Source: Maribacter sp. BPC-D8
Lineage (GTDB): Bacteria; Bacteroidota; Bacteroidia; Flavobacteriales; Flavobacteriaceae
Length of the DNA: 64,000 nucleotides
NCBI RefSeq assembly: GCF_035207705.1
Contig: NZ_CP128187.1
Coordinates: 2,666,001 to 2,730,000, forward strand
Direction: 5' to 3'
The notes under the pieces were generated by a model, which ran no database searches, was not told the DNA's origin, and worked only from the letters and a program-made list of their open reading frames with translations. Positions 1-8,511 of the stretch are shown here, in pieces. The stretch's first letter is position 1. Every line of letters begins with the position of its first letter. The translations under genes and the position numbers were made by a program.

Positions 1-682
1 TTACGACAAAAAAACAAAAGAGATTACCCTTTGTGCAGAAACTACGTCATTAGATTTTGAGGAGACCGGTAATGAACTCATTGCCTTACTAAAAGAATCT
101 GCCGAGATTAAACACCACTACCCTAAATACAACAGTGCGCAAAAAAGATCTATTCAACAATACGGCATATTTACCTACGAAGACCGAAACGGCATTATAC
201 ACCTTGCGTTCAATAAAATAAAGATGACTCCGAATCCGGTTGCTATTTGTTATAGTCCGACCGCAGCCAGACAGTATTTAGAAACCCTGTGCAGTACTTT
301 TGAGCTTTGCCCTAAGTATTGCCATCTACAAGAAAATGTGGCAGTATGCTCGCATTACAAAATCAAACAATGCATAGGTATTTGTTCTGACCTAGATATG
401 GTAGCAGCATATAACCAACGCGTACAAGAAGCCTTACAAAGCATAAAAGATGTAGAAGCTACAGTTGTTATTAAAACCAACGGCAGAACTATGGACGAAA
501 ACGGATTTGTAATCATCAAAGAAAACAATTATGCTGGTTACGGCTTCGCCCCTACCGATGTTACCATAGCACAAATTGAAGATCTTGAAATGTTCATTAC
601 GCCACAAAAAAATACGCTGGAAACCCAGCGTATTGTTGAAAGCTATGTAAGAAATAATCCTACTGCCGTATTTGCATTATAA
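1..682 (+). CDS. DnaQ-like exonuclease / GIY-YIG fusion, C-terminal part (5' end outside window)
   Basis: The reading frame is open from base 2, so only the C-terminal ~226 residues are present. The first part ends a GIY-YIG nuclease module (ESAEIKHHYPKYNSAQKR, as in UvrC N-termini). It is followed by the Cys-containing region that trails this module in UvrC/Cho-like proteins (CPKYCHLQ, then IKQCIGIC and YNQRVQEAL). In Bacteroidota this tail typically sits behind a DnaQ/DEDDh 3'-5' exonuclease domain annotated as a DNA polymerase III epsilon-like subunit, implying a role in DNA repair or processing. The exonuclease half is off the window, so the fusion is inferred from family knowledge. It converges with the minus-strand MBL/rhodanese gene, with 18 bp between the stops. 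Confidence 0.75.
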   Translation, partial: YDKKTKEITLCAETTSLDFEETGNELIALLKESAEIKHHYPKYNSAQKRSIQQYGIFTYEDRNGIIHLAFNKIKMTPNPVAICYSPTAARQYLETLCSTFELCPKYCHLQENVAVCSHYKIKQCIGICSDLDMVAAYNQRVQEALQSIKDVEATVVIKTNGRTMDENGFVIIKENNYAGYGFAPTDVTIAQIEDLEMFITPQKNTLETQRIVESYVRNNPTAVFAL

Positions 683-700
683 ACGAAGTAATACAACTAC

Positions 701-2110
701 TTATAAAGTGGTCGGACAAACATAATCTGTCTTCTCTAAATCTTCATTTTTAAGTGCTCCGTATCCACCTTTTACATCAATAAGATTATGGATTCCGCGA
801 CTCTTTAAAATAGATGATGCGATAACAGAACGGTATCCGCCAGCACAATGCACTAAAAATTCTCCCTTTTCTGGAAATTCAGATAAATGCTTGTTCAACT
901 CGCTCAACGGAGTATGAACGGCACCTACCAAATGTTCACTTTGGTATTCGCCATCTTTACGAACATCAAAAACACCAATATTTCCTTTATCAATAAGGGT
1001 TTTGGCTTCAGATGAAGTAATAGAAGTTATTTGGTCAATCTCCTTGCCTGCTGCTTGCCAAGCTTCAATTCCGCCTTTTAAATATCCTATGGCAGAATCA
1101 AAACCAACACGCGATAATCTTGTAATTGCTTCTTCTTCTTTTCCTTCAGGTATCACCAATAACAAAGGTTGTTTGGTATCAGCAATTAAATCACCCACCC
1201 ACGGCGCAAAATCACCATTAAGTCCGATAAATATTGATCTTGGTATATGACCTTTTACAAATTCGTCTTGATGTCTTACATCTAACACCAAAGCTTCCGT
1301 ATCGTTAGCTGCCTTTTCAAATTCATCGGGAGATAATTCAACATTACCGCGATCTAGTACATCACCAATATCTTCATATCCTTCCTTATTCATTTTTACA
1401 TTTAAAGGAAAATACTTAGGTGGCGGCAACAGACCATCGGTTACTTCTTTTACAAATTCTTCTTTGGTCATATCTGCTCTAAGAGCGTAATTCATATTCT
1501 TCTGATTACCCAAGGTATCGACCGTCTCTTTCATCATATTCTTACCACAGGCAGAACCTGCACCGTGAGCCGGATAAACAATAACATCATCTGCCAACGG
1601 CATAATTTTAGTACGTAAACTATCGAACAACGTACCTGCCAATTGCTCTTGCGTCATGTCTGCAGATTTCTGAGCTAGATCTGGTCTACCAACATCACCT
1701 AAAAACAAAGTGTCTCCAGAAAAGATAGCATGGTCTTTACCATTTTCATCTCTCAATAAATAGGTAGTACTTTCCATCGTGTGCCCTGGTGTATGCAACA
1801 CCTTGAATGTAATCTTACCCAATTTAAATTCTTGTCCGTCTTCGGCAATAATAGCATCGAAAGAAGGATTTGCTGTAGGACCATAAATTATCGGCGCACC
1901 AGTTTCTTTTGAAAGCGTTACATGTCCACTTACAAAATCTGCATGAAAATGAGTTTCAAATATATACTTGATTTTTGCATTGTCGTTTTCTGCTCTTTTG
2001 ATATACGGACTCACCTCTCTCAATGGGTCAATTATAGCAACTTCACCATCACTCTCAATGTAATATGCCCCTTGAGCCAAACAACCTGTATATATCTGTT
2101 CTATATTCAT
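701..2110 (-). CDS. MBL-fold persulfide dioxygenase-like protein with two rhodanese domains
   Basis: 469 residues. Residues 1-210 are a metallo-beta-lactamase fold of the ETHE1/persulfide-dioxygenase type: THFHAD gives His54, His56 and Asp58, followed by His63, His110 (HTPGH), Asp133 (SGDTLFLGDVGRPDL) and His182 (YPAHGAGSACG). Two rhodanese domains follow. The first (about 265-355) has no catalytic Cys. The second (about 365-460) keeps the active loop HCAGGYRS with Cys422. This architecture matches CstB-type enzymes, which oxidise low-molecular-weight persulfide to sulfite/thiosulfate; the activity is inferred from architecture. It lies 54 bp downstream of a SulP-family transporter on the same strand, which fits a sulfur-oxyanion or sulfide-detoxification unit. 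No signal peptide is seen, so it is probably cytosolic. Confidence 0.88.
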   Translation of the reverse strand: MNIEQIYTGCLAQGAYYIESDGEVAIIDPLREVSPYIKRAENDNAKIKYIFETHFHADFVSGHVTLSKETGAPIIYGPTANPSFDAIIAEDGQEFKLGKITFKVLHTPGHTMESTTYLLRDENGKDHAIFSGDTLFLGDVGRPDLAQKSADMTQEQLAGTLFDSLRTKIMPLADDVIVYPAHGAGSACGKNMMKETVDTLGNQKNMNYALRADMTKEEFVKEVTDGLLPPPKYFPLNVKMNKEGYEDIGDVLDRGNVELSPDEFEKAANDTEALVLDVRHQDEFVKGHIPRSIFIGLNGDFAPWVGDLIADTKQPLLLVIPEGKEEEAITRLSRVGFDSAIGYLKGGIEAWQAAGKEIDQITSITSSEAKTLIDKGNIGVFDVRKDGEYQSEHLVGAVHTPLSELNKHLSEFPEKGEFLVHCAGGYRSVIASSILKSRGIHNLIDVKGGYGALKNEDLEKTDYVCPTTL

Positions 2111-2164
2111 TCTACAATTTTTTATTTTTACAATATCTCTTCACCTTTAAGGTACGAGATTTAT

Positions 2165-3913
2165 TTAATTTAAGCCTCTATTAGCTTTAGCCATTCTACT
2201 ATTTTCATAAGCTACTTTTGCAGCCAATAATGAAATTTCATTGGGGTCATCAAAGAAATCAACTGCTTCTTTCGTTTTTACGAATAAAAACTCTCGTTGC
2301 AATTCTTTAATGATTCCGGTATTAAAAATGATATCTCGCGTTGGTCCGATTGCTCCTGCAATAAAAAATTGAAGTCCTCTTTCACGAATATCATGTATTA
2401 ACTTCGATAGCATATCTGCTGCGGTAGCATCTATATAATTTATAGATTCAGCATTCAGAATTATCCCTTTTAAATGGGGTCCTTTTGCTCTCATATGTTT
2501 CAATAACTGCTTTTTAAAATAGGCAGAATTACCAAAGTATAATTGCGAATCGAATCGAACAATTAAAAGGTCATTTCGAACAACTACCTCATCTGCAAAA
2601 CGGATAACATTTTTATAGTAGTCAGAATTACCGATGTTACCTATCTCTACAAAATGCGGTTTAGACGTTCTATACACCATTAACAACAAAGAGCACAAAA
2701 CACCAATTAGAATACCTTGTGTAATACCTATGAACAGTGTAATTATAAACGTAATCAACATTATAAAAAACTCATCTTTTCTATTCAGCCATAAATGTTT
2801 GAAATAGGTAATATCAATAAGTTTTACTACCGATACCATTATAATACTTGCCAAAATTGCATTGGGCAAATATTGAAATAATGGCGTTAAAAATAATAAG
2901 GTCAGAACGACCAATATAACACTGAATATTGCTGAAAGATTCGTTTTTGTACCAGCATCATAACTAATTGCAGATCTAGAGAAACTAGCCGTAACCGGAT
3001 AGCCTTGAAAAAAAGACCCCACAATATTTGACGAACCAATAGCTATTAATTCTTGATTGGCATCTATAGTATCTTCACCTGTTTTATCTTCAATCGCCTT
3101 ACCAATAGAAATAGCTTCTAGATACCCAACCAGCGCCAAAGCGATGGCAATAGGTGCTAATTTTTCCATGTCTACAACATCTAAGGTCGGCATCACAAAA
3201 GATGGAAATCCGCTAGTAACTTCACCTACTAATTTAACTCCAAAGGCATCAAGCTGAAATAGATAGACAGCCATTATACCTAACACTACTATTATTAATA
3301 TTCCGGGAATATTTTTATTCCATTTTTTAAAGCCCAGCAATAGCGCTATACCAACAATACCAATACTAAAATCTACCCAATTGATTTCGCCTAGCTTATA
3401 AAAAATATTTAATACGGTTTCGTAGATTTTATTGCTACCTGGCACAGAAACACCCAATAAATGTTTCAGCTGACTTAGCACTATAATAATCGCTGCCGCA
3501 GATGTAAAACCACTAATTACGGGTTTAGAAAGAAAATTGACTAAAAAACCCATTCGCAGCACACCCAGTATAAACTGAATACAACCCACCATTAGGGTAA
3601 GCAACACGACCATTATAATGTAGTTTTCTACACCGGTAATTGCCAATGTCCCCAAACCTACGGCAACCAATAAAGAATCCATCGCAACAGGCCCTACGGC
3701 TATTTTTCGTGATGTTCCTAAAAGTGCATAGGTAAGTATCGGAAATAAAGAAGCATATAAACCATGAACTGGCGGTAATCCTGCAATCATTGCATACGCC
3801 ATACCTTGTGGCACCAATACGATACCCACAGTAAGACCTGCCAACAAGTCTCTTATAAAGTAAGCTTTTTTATAGGTTGAAACCCATTCTAAAAAAGGGA
3901 AAATGTTTTTCAC
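2165..3913 (-). CDS. SulP-family inorganic anion transporter with STAS domain
   Basis: 582 residues. The N-terminal ~430 residues are a polytopic SulP/SLC26 core with the motif GLTVGIVLVPQGMAYAMIAGLPPVHGLYAS near the start. The C-terminal STAS domain (about 440-550) includes GIILNAESINYIDATAADML, where the anti-sigma-antagonist-like loop sits. Members exchange or co-transport sulfate, bicarbonate or related anions at the inner membrane; the substrate cannot be read from the sequence. Because the next gene downstream on the same strand is a persulfide dioxygenase/rhodanese protein, sulfate, sulfite or thiosulfate is a reasonable guess. The length is normal for bacterial SulP proteins. The gap to the upstream TfoX-like gene is 54 bp, so it may be transcribed with that gene or from its own promoter. 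Confidence 0.9.
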   Translation of the reverse strand: MKNIFPFLEWVSTYKKAYFIRDLLAGLTVGIVLVPQGMAYAMIAGLPPVHGLYASLFPILTYALLGTSRKIAVGPVAMDSLLVAVGLGTLAITGVENYIIMVVLLTLMVGCIQFILGVLRMGFLVNFLSKPVISGFTSAAAIIIVLSQLKHLLGVSVPGSNKIYETVLNIFYKLGEINWVDFSIGIVGIALLLGFKKWNKNIPGILIIVVLGIMAVYLFQLDAFGVKLVGEVTSGFPSFVMPTLDVVDMEKLAPIAIALALVGYLEAISIGKAIEDKTGEDTIDANQELIAIGSSNIVGSFFQGYPVTASFSRSAISYDAGTKTNLSAIFSVILVVLTLLFLTPLFQYLPNAILASIIMVSVVKLIDITYFKHLWLNRKDEFFIMLITFIITLFIGITQGILIGVLCSLLLMVYRTSKPHFVEIGNIGNSDYYKNVIRFADEVVVRNDLLIVRFDSQLYFGNSAYFKKQLLKHMRAKGPHLKGIILNAESINYIDATAADMLSKLIHDIRERGLQFFIAGAIGPTRDIIFNTGIIKELQREFLFVKTKEAVDFFDDPNEISLLAAKVAYENSRMAKANRGLN

Positions 3914-3967
3914 ACCGTAAATTTAATCATTTCAAAAGGCATAGAATCAGATTTTGTAACCATTACA

Positions 3968-4312
3968 TTATTGATTTAAAAGTCTGTTGAACTCCAACGC
4001 TTTTTCTACCCAAAAATCAAGATCATCTTCGGTGTCGAATCCATCAGGACCTACAAATAAATAACCACGAATCGGTTTACCAGTAAAATCCATTGGTCTG
4101 CTGCCTGGTTTGTTTAGTAGTTCTTCATAATTCAATTTACCAACACGAATCATTAACCTATCTTCTTCAATTTTCTTATCGTACATAACACCAATGCACA
4201 TTTTAGTATTGACCATAAATATGAGTCCGCCCATCATTTTCTTCTCCTCCAGCTCGCCTTTTCCTTTTAAACGAGGTCGAACCCTATCTGCTAAATACTC
4301 ACTATATGCCAT
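3968..4312 (-). CDS. TfoX/Sxy N-terminal domain protein
   Basis: 114 residues, matching the isolated TfoX N-terminal domain: MAYSEYLADRVRPRL, then KKMMGGLIFMVNTKMCIGV and the ...MDFTGKPIRGYLFVG segment. Full-length Sxy/TfoX regulates competence genes in gammaproteobacteria, but single-domain versions in Bacteroidota have no established role, so competence control should not be assumed. It starts 3 bp after the SRAP gene and is the last gene of an apparent four-gene leftward operon (M20 peptidase, epimerase-like protein, SRAP, TfoX). Pairing with SRAP, a DNA-lesion protein, is the only hint toward DNA metabolism. Confidence 0.85.
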   Translation of the reverse strand: MAYSEYLADRVRPRLKGKGELEEKKMMGGLIFMVNTKMCIGVMYDKKIEEDRLMIRVGKLNYEELLNKPGSRPMDFTGKPIRGYLFVGPDGFDTEDDLDFWVEKALEFNRLLNQ

Positions 4313-4315
4313 TGC

Positions 4316-5089
4316 TTAGAAATTAAGTTCTTCTGGTTCTAGTTCTTTATATACTACTTCTTCAGCAATCGATTCTATATTTCCAGCATAGCTTTTACCA
4401 CGCAGTTTGCCCACCGTATGTGCTTGCAATGCCACATTGTTATTTGAGCTGAGCAGTCCTTGTAATTCTTTCTCAAAATCTGCAGATGAAGTTAGCCACT
4501 GCGCTTCCATCTCATCTGCCAACATTAATGGCATACGTGGTTCTTTCAGTTTCGGGTTGTTATGAATTTTAGCCATCATACCATTTCCAACTGTAGTTAC
4601 AATTGAAAATGAATTGATAATACCGCCATGCTCAGGATGTCTCCACTCAGACCACAATGCAGCCAACGCTAAAGGTTCGTTATTTTTTCGGTGGATAAAA
4701 AAAGGATACGTGTTTTCGTTATAATGGTGATGCTCATAAAAGCCGTCAACATAAAGTATGCAGCGTTTTTCATTCGCAGCATCTCTAAAAGCAGGTTTCT
4801 CGAAAATGGTTTCGACCCGAGCGTTTAATGTACTGTTCCAAATTTTCTTTTGTAGTTCAACACTATTCACCCAATGCGGAATCAACCCCCAAGTAGCGAC
4901 AATAGGATAAAATGGATCTTCATTAGTATATATTAAAACCTCAGGATGCGAAAACCCCGATGCATGATGAAGCGGTAAATCGGTCAACGGCGCAAGTTTT
5001 TCAACAATCTCTTCAATCGCCTTTAAATCTTGACTTCTCTTTGCCTTTTTTAACTGCGCCTCTAAGCTGGCTTTTACATCATAACACAT
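4316..5089 (-). CDS. SRAP-domain abasic-site DNA-protein crosslink protein (YedK/HMCES family)
   Basis: 257 residues with the hallmark N-terminal Met-Cys: Cys2 becomes the catalytic residue after removal of Met1. Other family residues are present: Asn89 in NARVET, Glu119 in VDGFYEH, His176 in KIHNNPK, and the RMPLML segment. In YedK and HMCES, Cys2 forms a stable thiazolidine link to abasic sites in single-stranded DNA, shielding them; the same is expected here. The start is fixed because Cys2 must follow the initiator Met. It is 28 bp downstream of the epimerase-like gene and 3 bp upstream of the TfoX-like gene. No SOS/LexA box was seen in front of it, so the old name SOS-response peptidase is not supported by the local sequence. 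Confidence 0.93.
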   Translation of the reverse strand: MCYDVKASLEAQLKKAKRSQDLKAIEEIVEKLAPLTDLPLHHASGFSHPEVLIYTNEDPFYPIVATWGLIPHWVNSVELQKKIWNSTLNARVETIFEKPAFRDAANEKRCILYVDGFYEHHHYNENTYPFFIHRKNNEPLALAALWSEWRHPEHGGIINSFSIVTTVGNGMMAKIHNNPKLKEPRMPLMLADEMEAQWLTSSADFEKELQGLLSSNNNVALQAHTVGKLRGKSYAGNIESIAEEVVYKELEPEELNF

Positions 5090-5117
5090 ACACTATTTTT
5101 TAGCGATGAATTTTAAA

Positions 5118-5903
5118 CTATAGCGGTTTTAACGCCACTTTAAAAATTGCAGGCTCCTTTTTTAATACCATAAAACCTTCTGCCAAATTATCTTGTTCAA
5201 CCGCATACGGATAAAAGGTAATCGGTTCTATACAAACCATATTCGGCACCTCCGTCCAAAGCATAAAATGACTAAAGGCTTCAGATGTTATTTGAAGTGA
5301 TTTCTCATCTTTTAAAGTAACTACATCGGTATTAGGCACTTGTAATGCTCTACTGCCAACTTCCATAACCTCGGGTATAGTAATATTTTGTTCTCCGGCA
5401 GAAATAATAGCATTATCGCTATGCAACATAAATGCAGGGTGATAGCCCAACATAAAAGGCATGCCTTCTTCCCCTGAGATAGAAAAGGTAACCACCAATG
5501 AATTGTCTATTAATTCAAGTGACTTTACAAACTCAAAATCGTAAGGCCAGCTTAGTTTCTCTGCGGTAGATTTATTAGGATATTTTGAATTTAAAACCTC
5601 TGTATTTGCCGTATATTTTTTAGAGAACACAGCTTTACTTGCCGAGCTTTCTACCAACTTATATTTCATTTCACGTAACAGACCGTGCTGATCTTGTGTA
5701 GCAAAACCTTTGGGAGTTTTCACTTTAAAATCTGCCTCATTTGTTGGTCCGATTAGCGGAAACATTTCAGTATCTACACTACGCCACCCAGGGTTACCCT
5801 TTTGGTGCATGAATTCATGACCAGAAACTCGGTAACCTACCAGTTCACCTGCTTCAATTTTAACCTGTTGACCACCTACTTCTAATGTTGTTATATTACT
5901 CAT
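5118..5903 (-). CDS. Aldose 1-epimerase family protein
   Basis: 261 residues of the galactose-mutarotase-like fold. Visible family segments are the N-terminal GHEFMHQKGNPGWRSVD...FPLIGPT, the histidine regions QDQHGLLREMKY and GYHPAFML, and the C-terminal acidic MVCIEPITFYPYA that holds the expected catalytic Glu. These enzymes interconvert anomers of hexoses or act on hexose-6-phosphates; the exact sugar is unknown. No signal peptide is visible, so it is cytosolic. Its start overlaps the end of the M20 peptidase gene by 8 bp, which indicates translational coupling within the same operon although the two functions are not obviously related. Confidence 0.85.
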   Translation of the reverse strand: MSNITTLEVGGQQVKIEAGELVGYRVSGHEFMHQKGNPGWRSVDTEMFPLIGPTNEADFKVKTPKGFATQDQHGLLREMKYKLVESSASKAVFSKKYTANTEVLNSKYPNKSTAEKLSWPYDFEFVKSLELIDNSLVVTFSISGEEGMPFMLGYHPAFMLHSDNAIISAGEQNITIPEVMEVGSRALQVPNTDVVTLKDEKSLQITSEAFSHFMLWTEVPNMVCIEPITFYPYAVEQDNLAEGFMVLKKEPAIFKVALKPL

Positions 5904-7191
5904 TTATCAATCTATAAATTAATAATGCTGTTCTTTTCGTTAATGCTTCTATAGTATTCAAGTTGACGGTTTCTTCGGGGGTGTGGGCTGCATTTCCCAT
6001 CGTCCCCAATCCGTCCAAGCAATCTACATATTGCGCTACAAAAGAAGTATCTGCTGCACCTCTTTTACCTGGATCATATGCTAACACTTCACCTTGCTTT
6101 AAATCTAAACTTACCGTATTCAGTTTTGTCAATAGTGCCTTATTACCTTCGGTAGGTTGCATAGCCGGATAACTATCTTCGAAAGTTACTGTTGCCGATG
6201 TATGTGGTAAATTATTCGCCACCACGGTTCTCATATTTTCCCGAGCGCGTTCTTTTTGTTCTTCGGATATAAATCGTAATCCCCCACGGACTTCTGCTTT
6301 CTGCGCCACTACATTGGTCTTACCAAAAACAGTTCCCTTACTGGTCATTTCATCAAATTCCACAAAAGTACCACCTACTAAAGTCCCCGGATTAAAAGTC
6401 AACAAATCTTCTCCTCTTACATCGGTATAAAATCCGTTTAAAATTCTCGACATTTCAAAAATGGCTCCTGCACCTGTTTCTTCACTAAAGATACCAGAAG
6501 AGTGTGCTCTTTTACCCTCAACCTCAACTTTCCAATCAGATGACCCTCTACGGGCTACGGTTGCATAATTGAATCCGGTAGAGTTCTCAAACCCTAAACC
6601 GATATCACTTCTTTTGGCAGCTTCAATTAAATCGTGTCTACTTTTTTCTAGCGGACTACCCGTACTTTCTTCATCTCCCGTAAAGGCAACAATTATTTGA
6701 GCATCATTTAGTAATCCGTTTTGTTGTAGTGCTTTTAATGCATACAAAACGATAACATCGCCACCTTTCATATCATTACCGCCTGGCGCATGCGCGATAG
6801 AGTCGTTCACCATTTCAAAAGTTTGAAACGGACTATCTTCTTCAAACACCGTATCAAGATGACCTATTAGCAATAACTTCTTTCCCTTGGTGCCTTTTAT
6901 TTCAGCAAACAAGTGTCCCGCCCTATTCATTTCTTCGGGCATAGGTATCCAAGTGCTTTCAAAACCGATATCGGTGAATGCGGTAGCAAACTCCTTCCCT
7001 ACCATTTCAACACCTTTAAGATTTAAGGTACCGCTATTAATATTCACGACCTTTTCTAGAAATGAAATTGCCTCAGCATTATTTTGCTCGATAGCTTTCA
7101 CAACCTTCTTCTCGTTCTTTGAAAGTTTCTGTGCATTGACGCCTGTCAATAAAAACACAGCAATTAGGGTAAGTAGTAATTTTTGATGCAT
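5896..7191 (-). CDS. Secreted M20-family metallopeptidase
   Basis: 431 residues beginning with a clear signal peptide (MHQKLLLTLIAVFLLTGVNAQ), so it is exported to the periplasm. M20 motifs are present in order: LLIGHLDTVF (first metal His and catalytic Asp), APGGNDMKGG (bridging Asp), GDEESTGS (catalytic Glu pair), and a dimerisation-domain segment with KRAHSSG; a C-terminal HTPEE gives the last metal His. The closest recognisable type is the glutamate carboxypeptidase (CPG2/M20A-like) subgroup that removes C-terminal glutamate from peptides or conjugates; the substrate is inferred. It is the first gene of the leftward operon and has a strong candidate promoter 16 bp upstream of the ATG. Confidence 0.9.
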   Translation of the reverse strand: MHQKLLLTLIAVFLLTGVNAQKLSKNEKKVVKAIEQNNAEAISFLEKVVNINSGTLNLKGVEMVGKEFATAFTDIGFESTWIPMPEEMNRAGHLFAEIKGTKGKKLLLIGHLDTVFEEDSPFQTFEMVNDSIAHAPGGNDMKGGDVIVLYALKALQQNGLLNDAQIIVAFTGDEESTGSPLEKSRHDLIEAAKRSDIGLGFENSTGFNYATVARRGSSDWKVEVEGKRAHSSGIFSEETGAGAIFEMSRILNGFYTDVRGEDLLTFNPGTLVGGTFVEFDEMTSKGTVFGKTNVVAQKAEVRGGLRFISEEQKERARENMRTVVANNLPHTSATVTFEDSYPAMQPTEGNKALLTKLNTVSLDLKQGEVLAYDPGKRGAADTSFVAQYVDCLDGLGTMGNAAHTPEETVNLNTIEALTKRTALLIYRLINE

Positions 7192-7207
7192 GTGGTCTGT
7201 TTTACAT

Positions 7208-7236
7208 CAAATTTACCAAAAAGGGGTCTAATCAAA
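7208..7236 (-). promoter_or_regulatory. Candidate Bacteroidota sigma-A promoter for the M20-led operon
   Basis: On the minus strand the order is TTTG (7233-7236), a 17-nt spacer, then TAAATTTG (7208-7215), an exact match to the Bacteroidota -33/-7 consensus TTTG-N17-23-TAnnTTTG. The -7 element ends 16 bp before the M20 ATG. This is the best promoter match seen in the window and would drive the peptidase, epimerase-like, SRAP and TfoX genes. Confidence 0.6.
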
Positions 7237-7269
7237 GATTAATTAGTGAATAAGCTATTGAAAAAAATA

Positions 7270-8511
7270 TTACTCGAATCGAATAGCTTTTACCGGTGTA
7301 ATTCTCGTAATAATATACGACGGGATCAAAAGCATCAATAAACACAACAACAATACACCCGCGTTTAAAAGAAGAATTGTCCCAAGATCTATACTTACAG
7401 GTATGTACTCGATGTAGTATTCTTTCGGATTCGGGAATTTGAAAATGCGAAACTTCTCTTGTATAAAAATAATTCCAAGCCCAATAAGGTTGCCCCAAAA
7501 TAAGCCAACTGCAATAAGGTAGGTCGCATTGTACAAAAACACCTTTCTAATACTCCAATTTGTACTACCCAAAGCCTTTAAAATACCAATCATTGGCGTA
7601 CGTTCTAATATTAAAACGAGCAATGCGGTAATCATATTTATACCACCAACGATAATCATGATCCCAATGATAAGGGCGATATTAAAATCGAACAAGCCTA
7701 TCCATTCAAATATTTTATAGTACTTATCTTTTATGGTTTTGGTGTCTAAACTGGCTACCGTTTCCCCATAAATCTCATTCGCTTTTTGATCAATATCATC
7801 AAAACTGTTCAAGAAGATTTCAAAGTTACCTACTTCGGTATCTTTCCATTTATTCATGCGCTGAATATGGCGTATGTCTGTGAATATATAGAGTCCGTCA
7901 ATTTCTTCAAATCCGCTATCGTAGATTCCGGTGATGGTAAATTTTCGTTGGTTTGGTATTTTATCGGCTGCATCATCCCGAAGAAAAAAGGTAAAGAAAG
8001 AATCTCCCAATTTTAAGTTCAAACGATTTGCCATTATTCTCGAAATAAGCACATCAGAATTCAACTCTCCCGAATAATCAGGCAAAACTCCGTCAATCAA
8101 AAACTCATCGAACGGATCCCAATTATATTCTTTGCCGACACCTTTAGCGATAATACCCTCAAAAGTTTCTTCGGTACGTATAATACCTGCTTTAGTCGCC
8201 ACAGCTTGTATATGCACAATGCCATCAACCATATTGAAGTCCGGATAAAACTCTTGCTCCGTACTCACGGGCACGACAGAAACTTCAGAATTATTATTAT
8301 CGTAATTATAGATTTGAACGTGACCGTTGAAAGCAGTTATTTTCTCACGAATTTTCTCTTTTAATCCCAGTCCTGTAGCAATAGCCACCAACATCATAAT
8401 CACCCCTATTGCAATTGCTGCAATGGCTATTTTTATTATTGGTGCAGATATACTAATTTTATGCTCCTTACCCTTTATAAGCCGTTTGGCGATAAAATAT
8501 TCTAGATTCAA
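7270..8511 (-). CDS. LolC/LolE-like ABC transporter permease (FtsX family)
   Basis: 413 residues. The architecture is MacB/LolCDE type: one TM near residues 24-48, a large periplasmic domain (about 50-270), and three further TMs in the FtsX domain (about 275-410), including RTPMIGILKALGSTNWSIRKVF. In LolCDE, such permeases extract lipoproteins from the inner membrane for transfer to the outer membrane; a matching ATPase gene is not in the vicinity. The start codon is TTG (8509-8511): the frame is open only two codons further before a stop, and the next Met lies inside the first TM. The first base abuts the ATG of the divergent muramidase gene, so its promoter must lie inside that gene. Confidence 0.88.
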   Translation of the reverse strand: MNLEYFIAKRLIKGKEHKISISAPIIKIAIAAIAIGVIMMLVAIATGLGLKEKIREKITAFNGHVQIYNYDNNNSEVSVVPVSTEQEFYPDFNMVDGIVHIQAVATKAGIIRTEETFEGIIAKGVGKEYNWDPFDEFLIDGVLPDYSGELNSDVLISRIMANRLNLKLGDSFFTFFLRDDAADKIPNQRKFTITGIYDSGFEEIDGLYIFTDIRHIQRMNKWKDTEVGNFEIFLNSFDDIDQKANEIYGETVASLDTKTIKDKYYKIFEWIGLFDFNIALIIGIMIIVGGINMITALLVLILERTPMIGILKALGSTNWSIRKVFLYNATYLIAVGLFWGNLIGLGIIFIQEKFRIFKFPNPKEYYIEYIPVSIDLGTILLLNAGVLLLCLLMLLIPSYIITRITPVKAIRFE

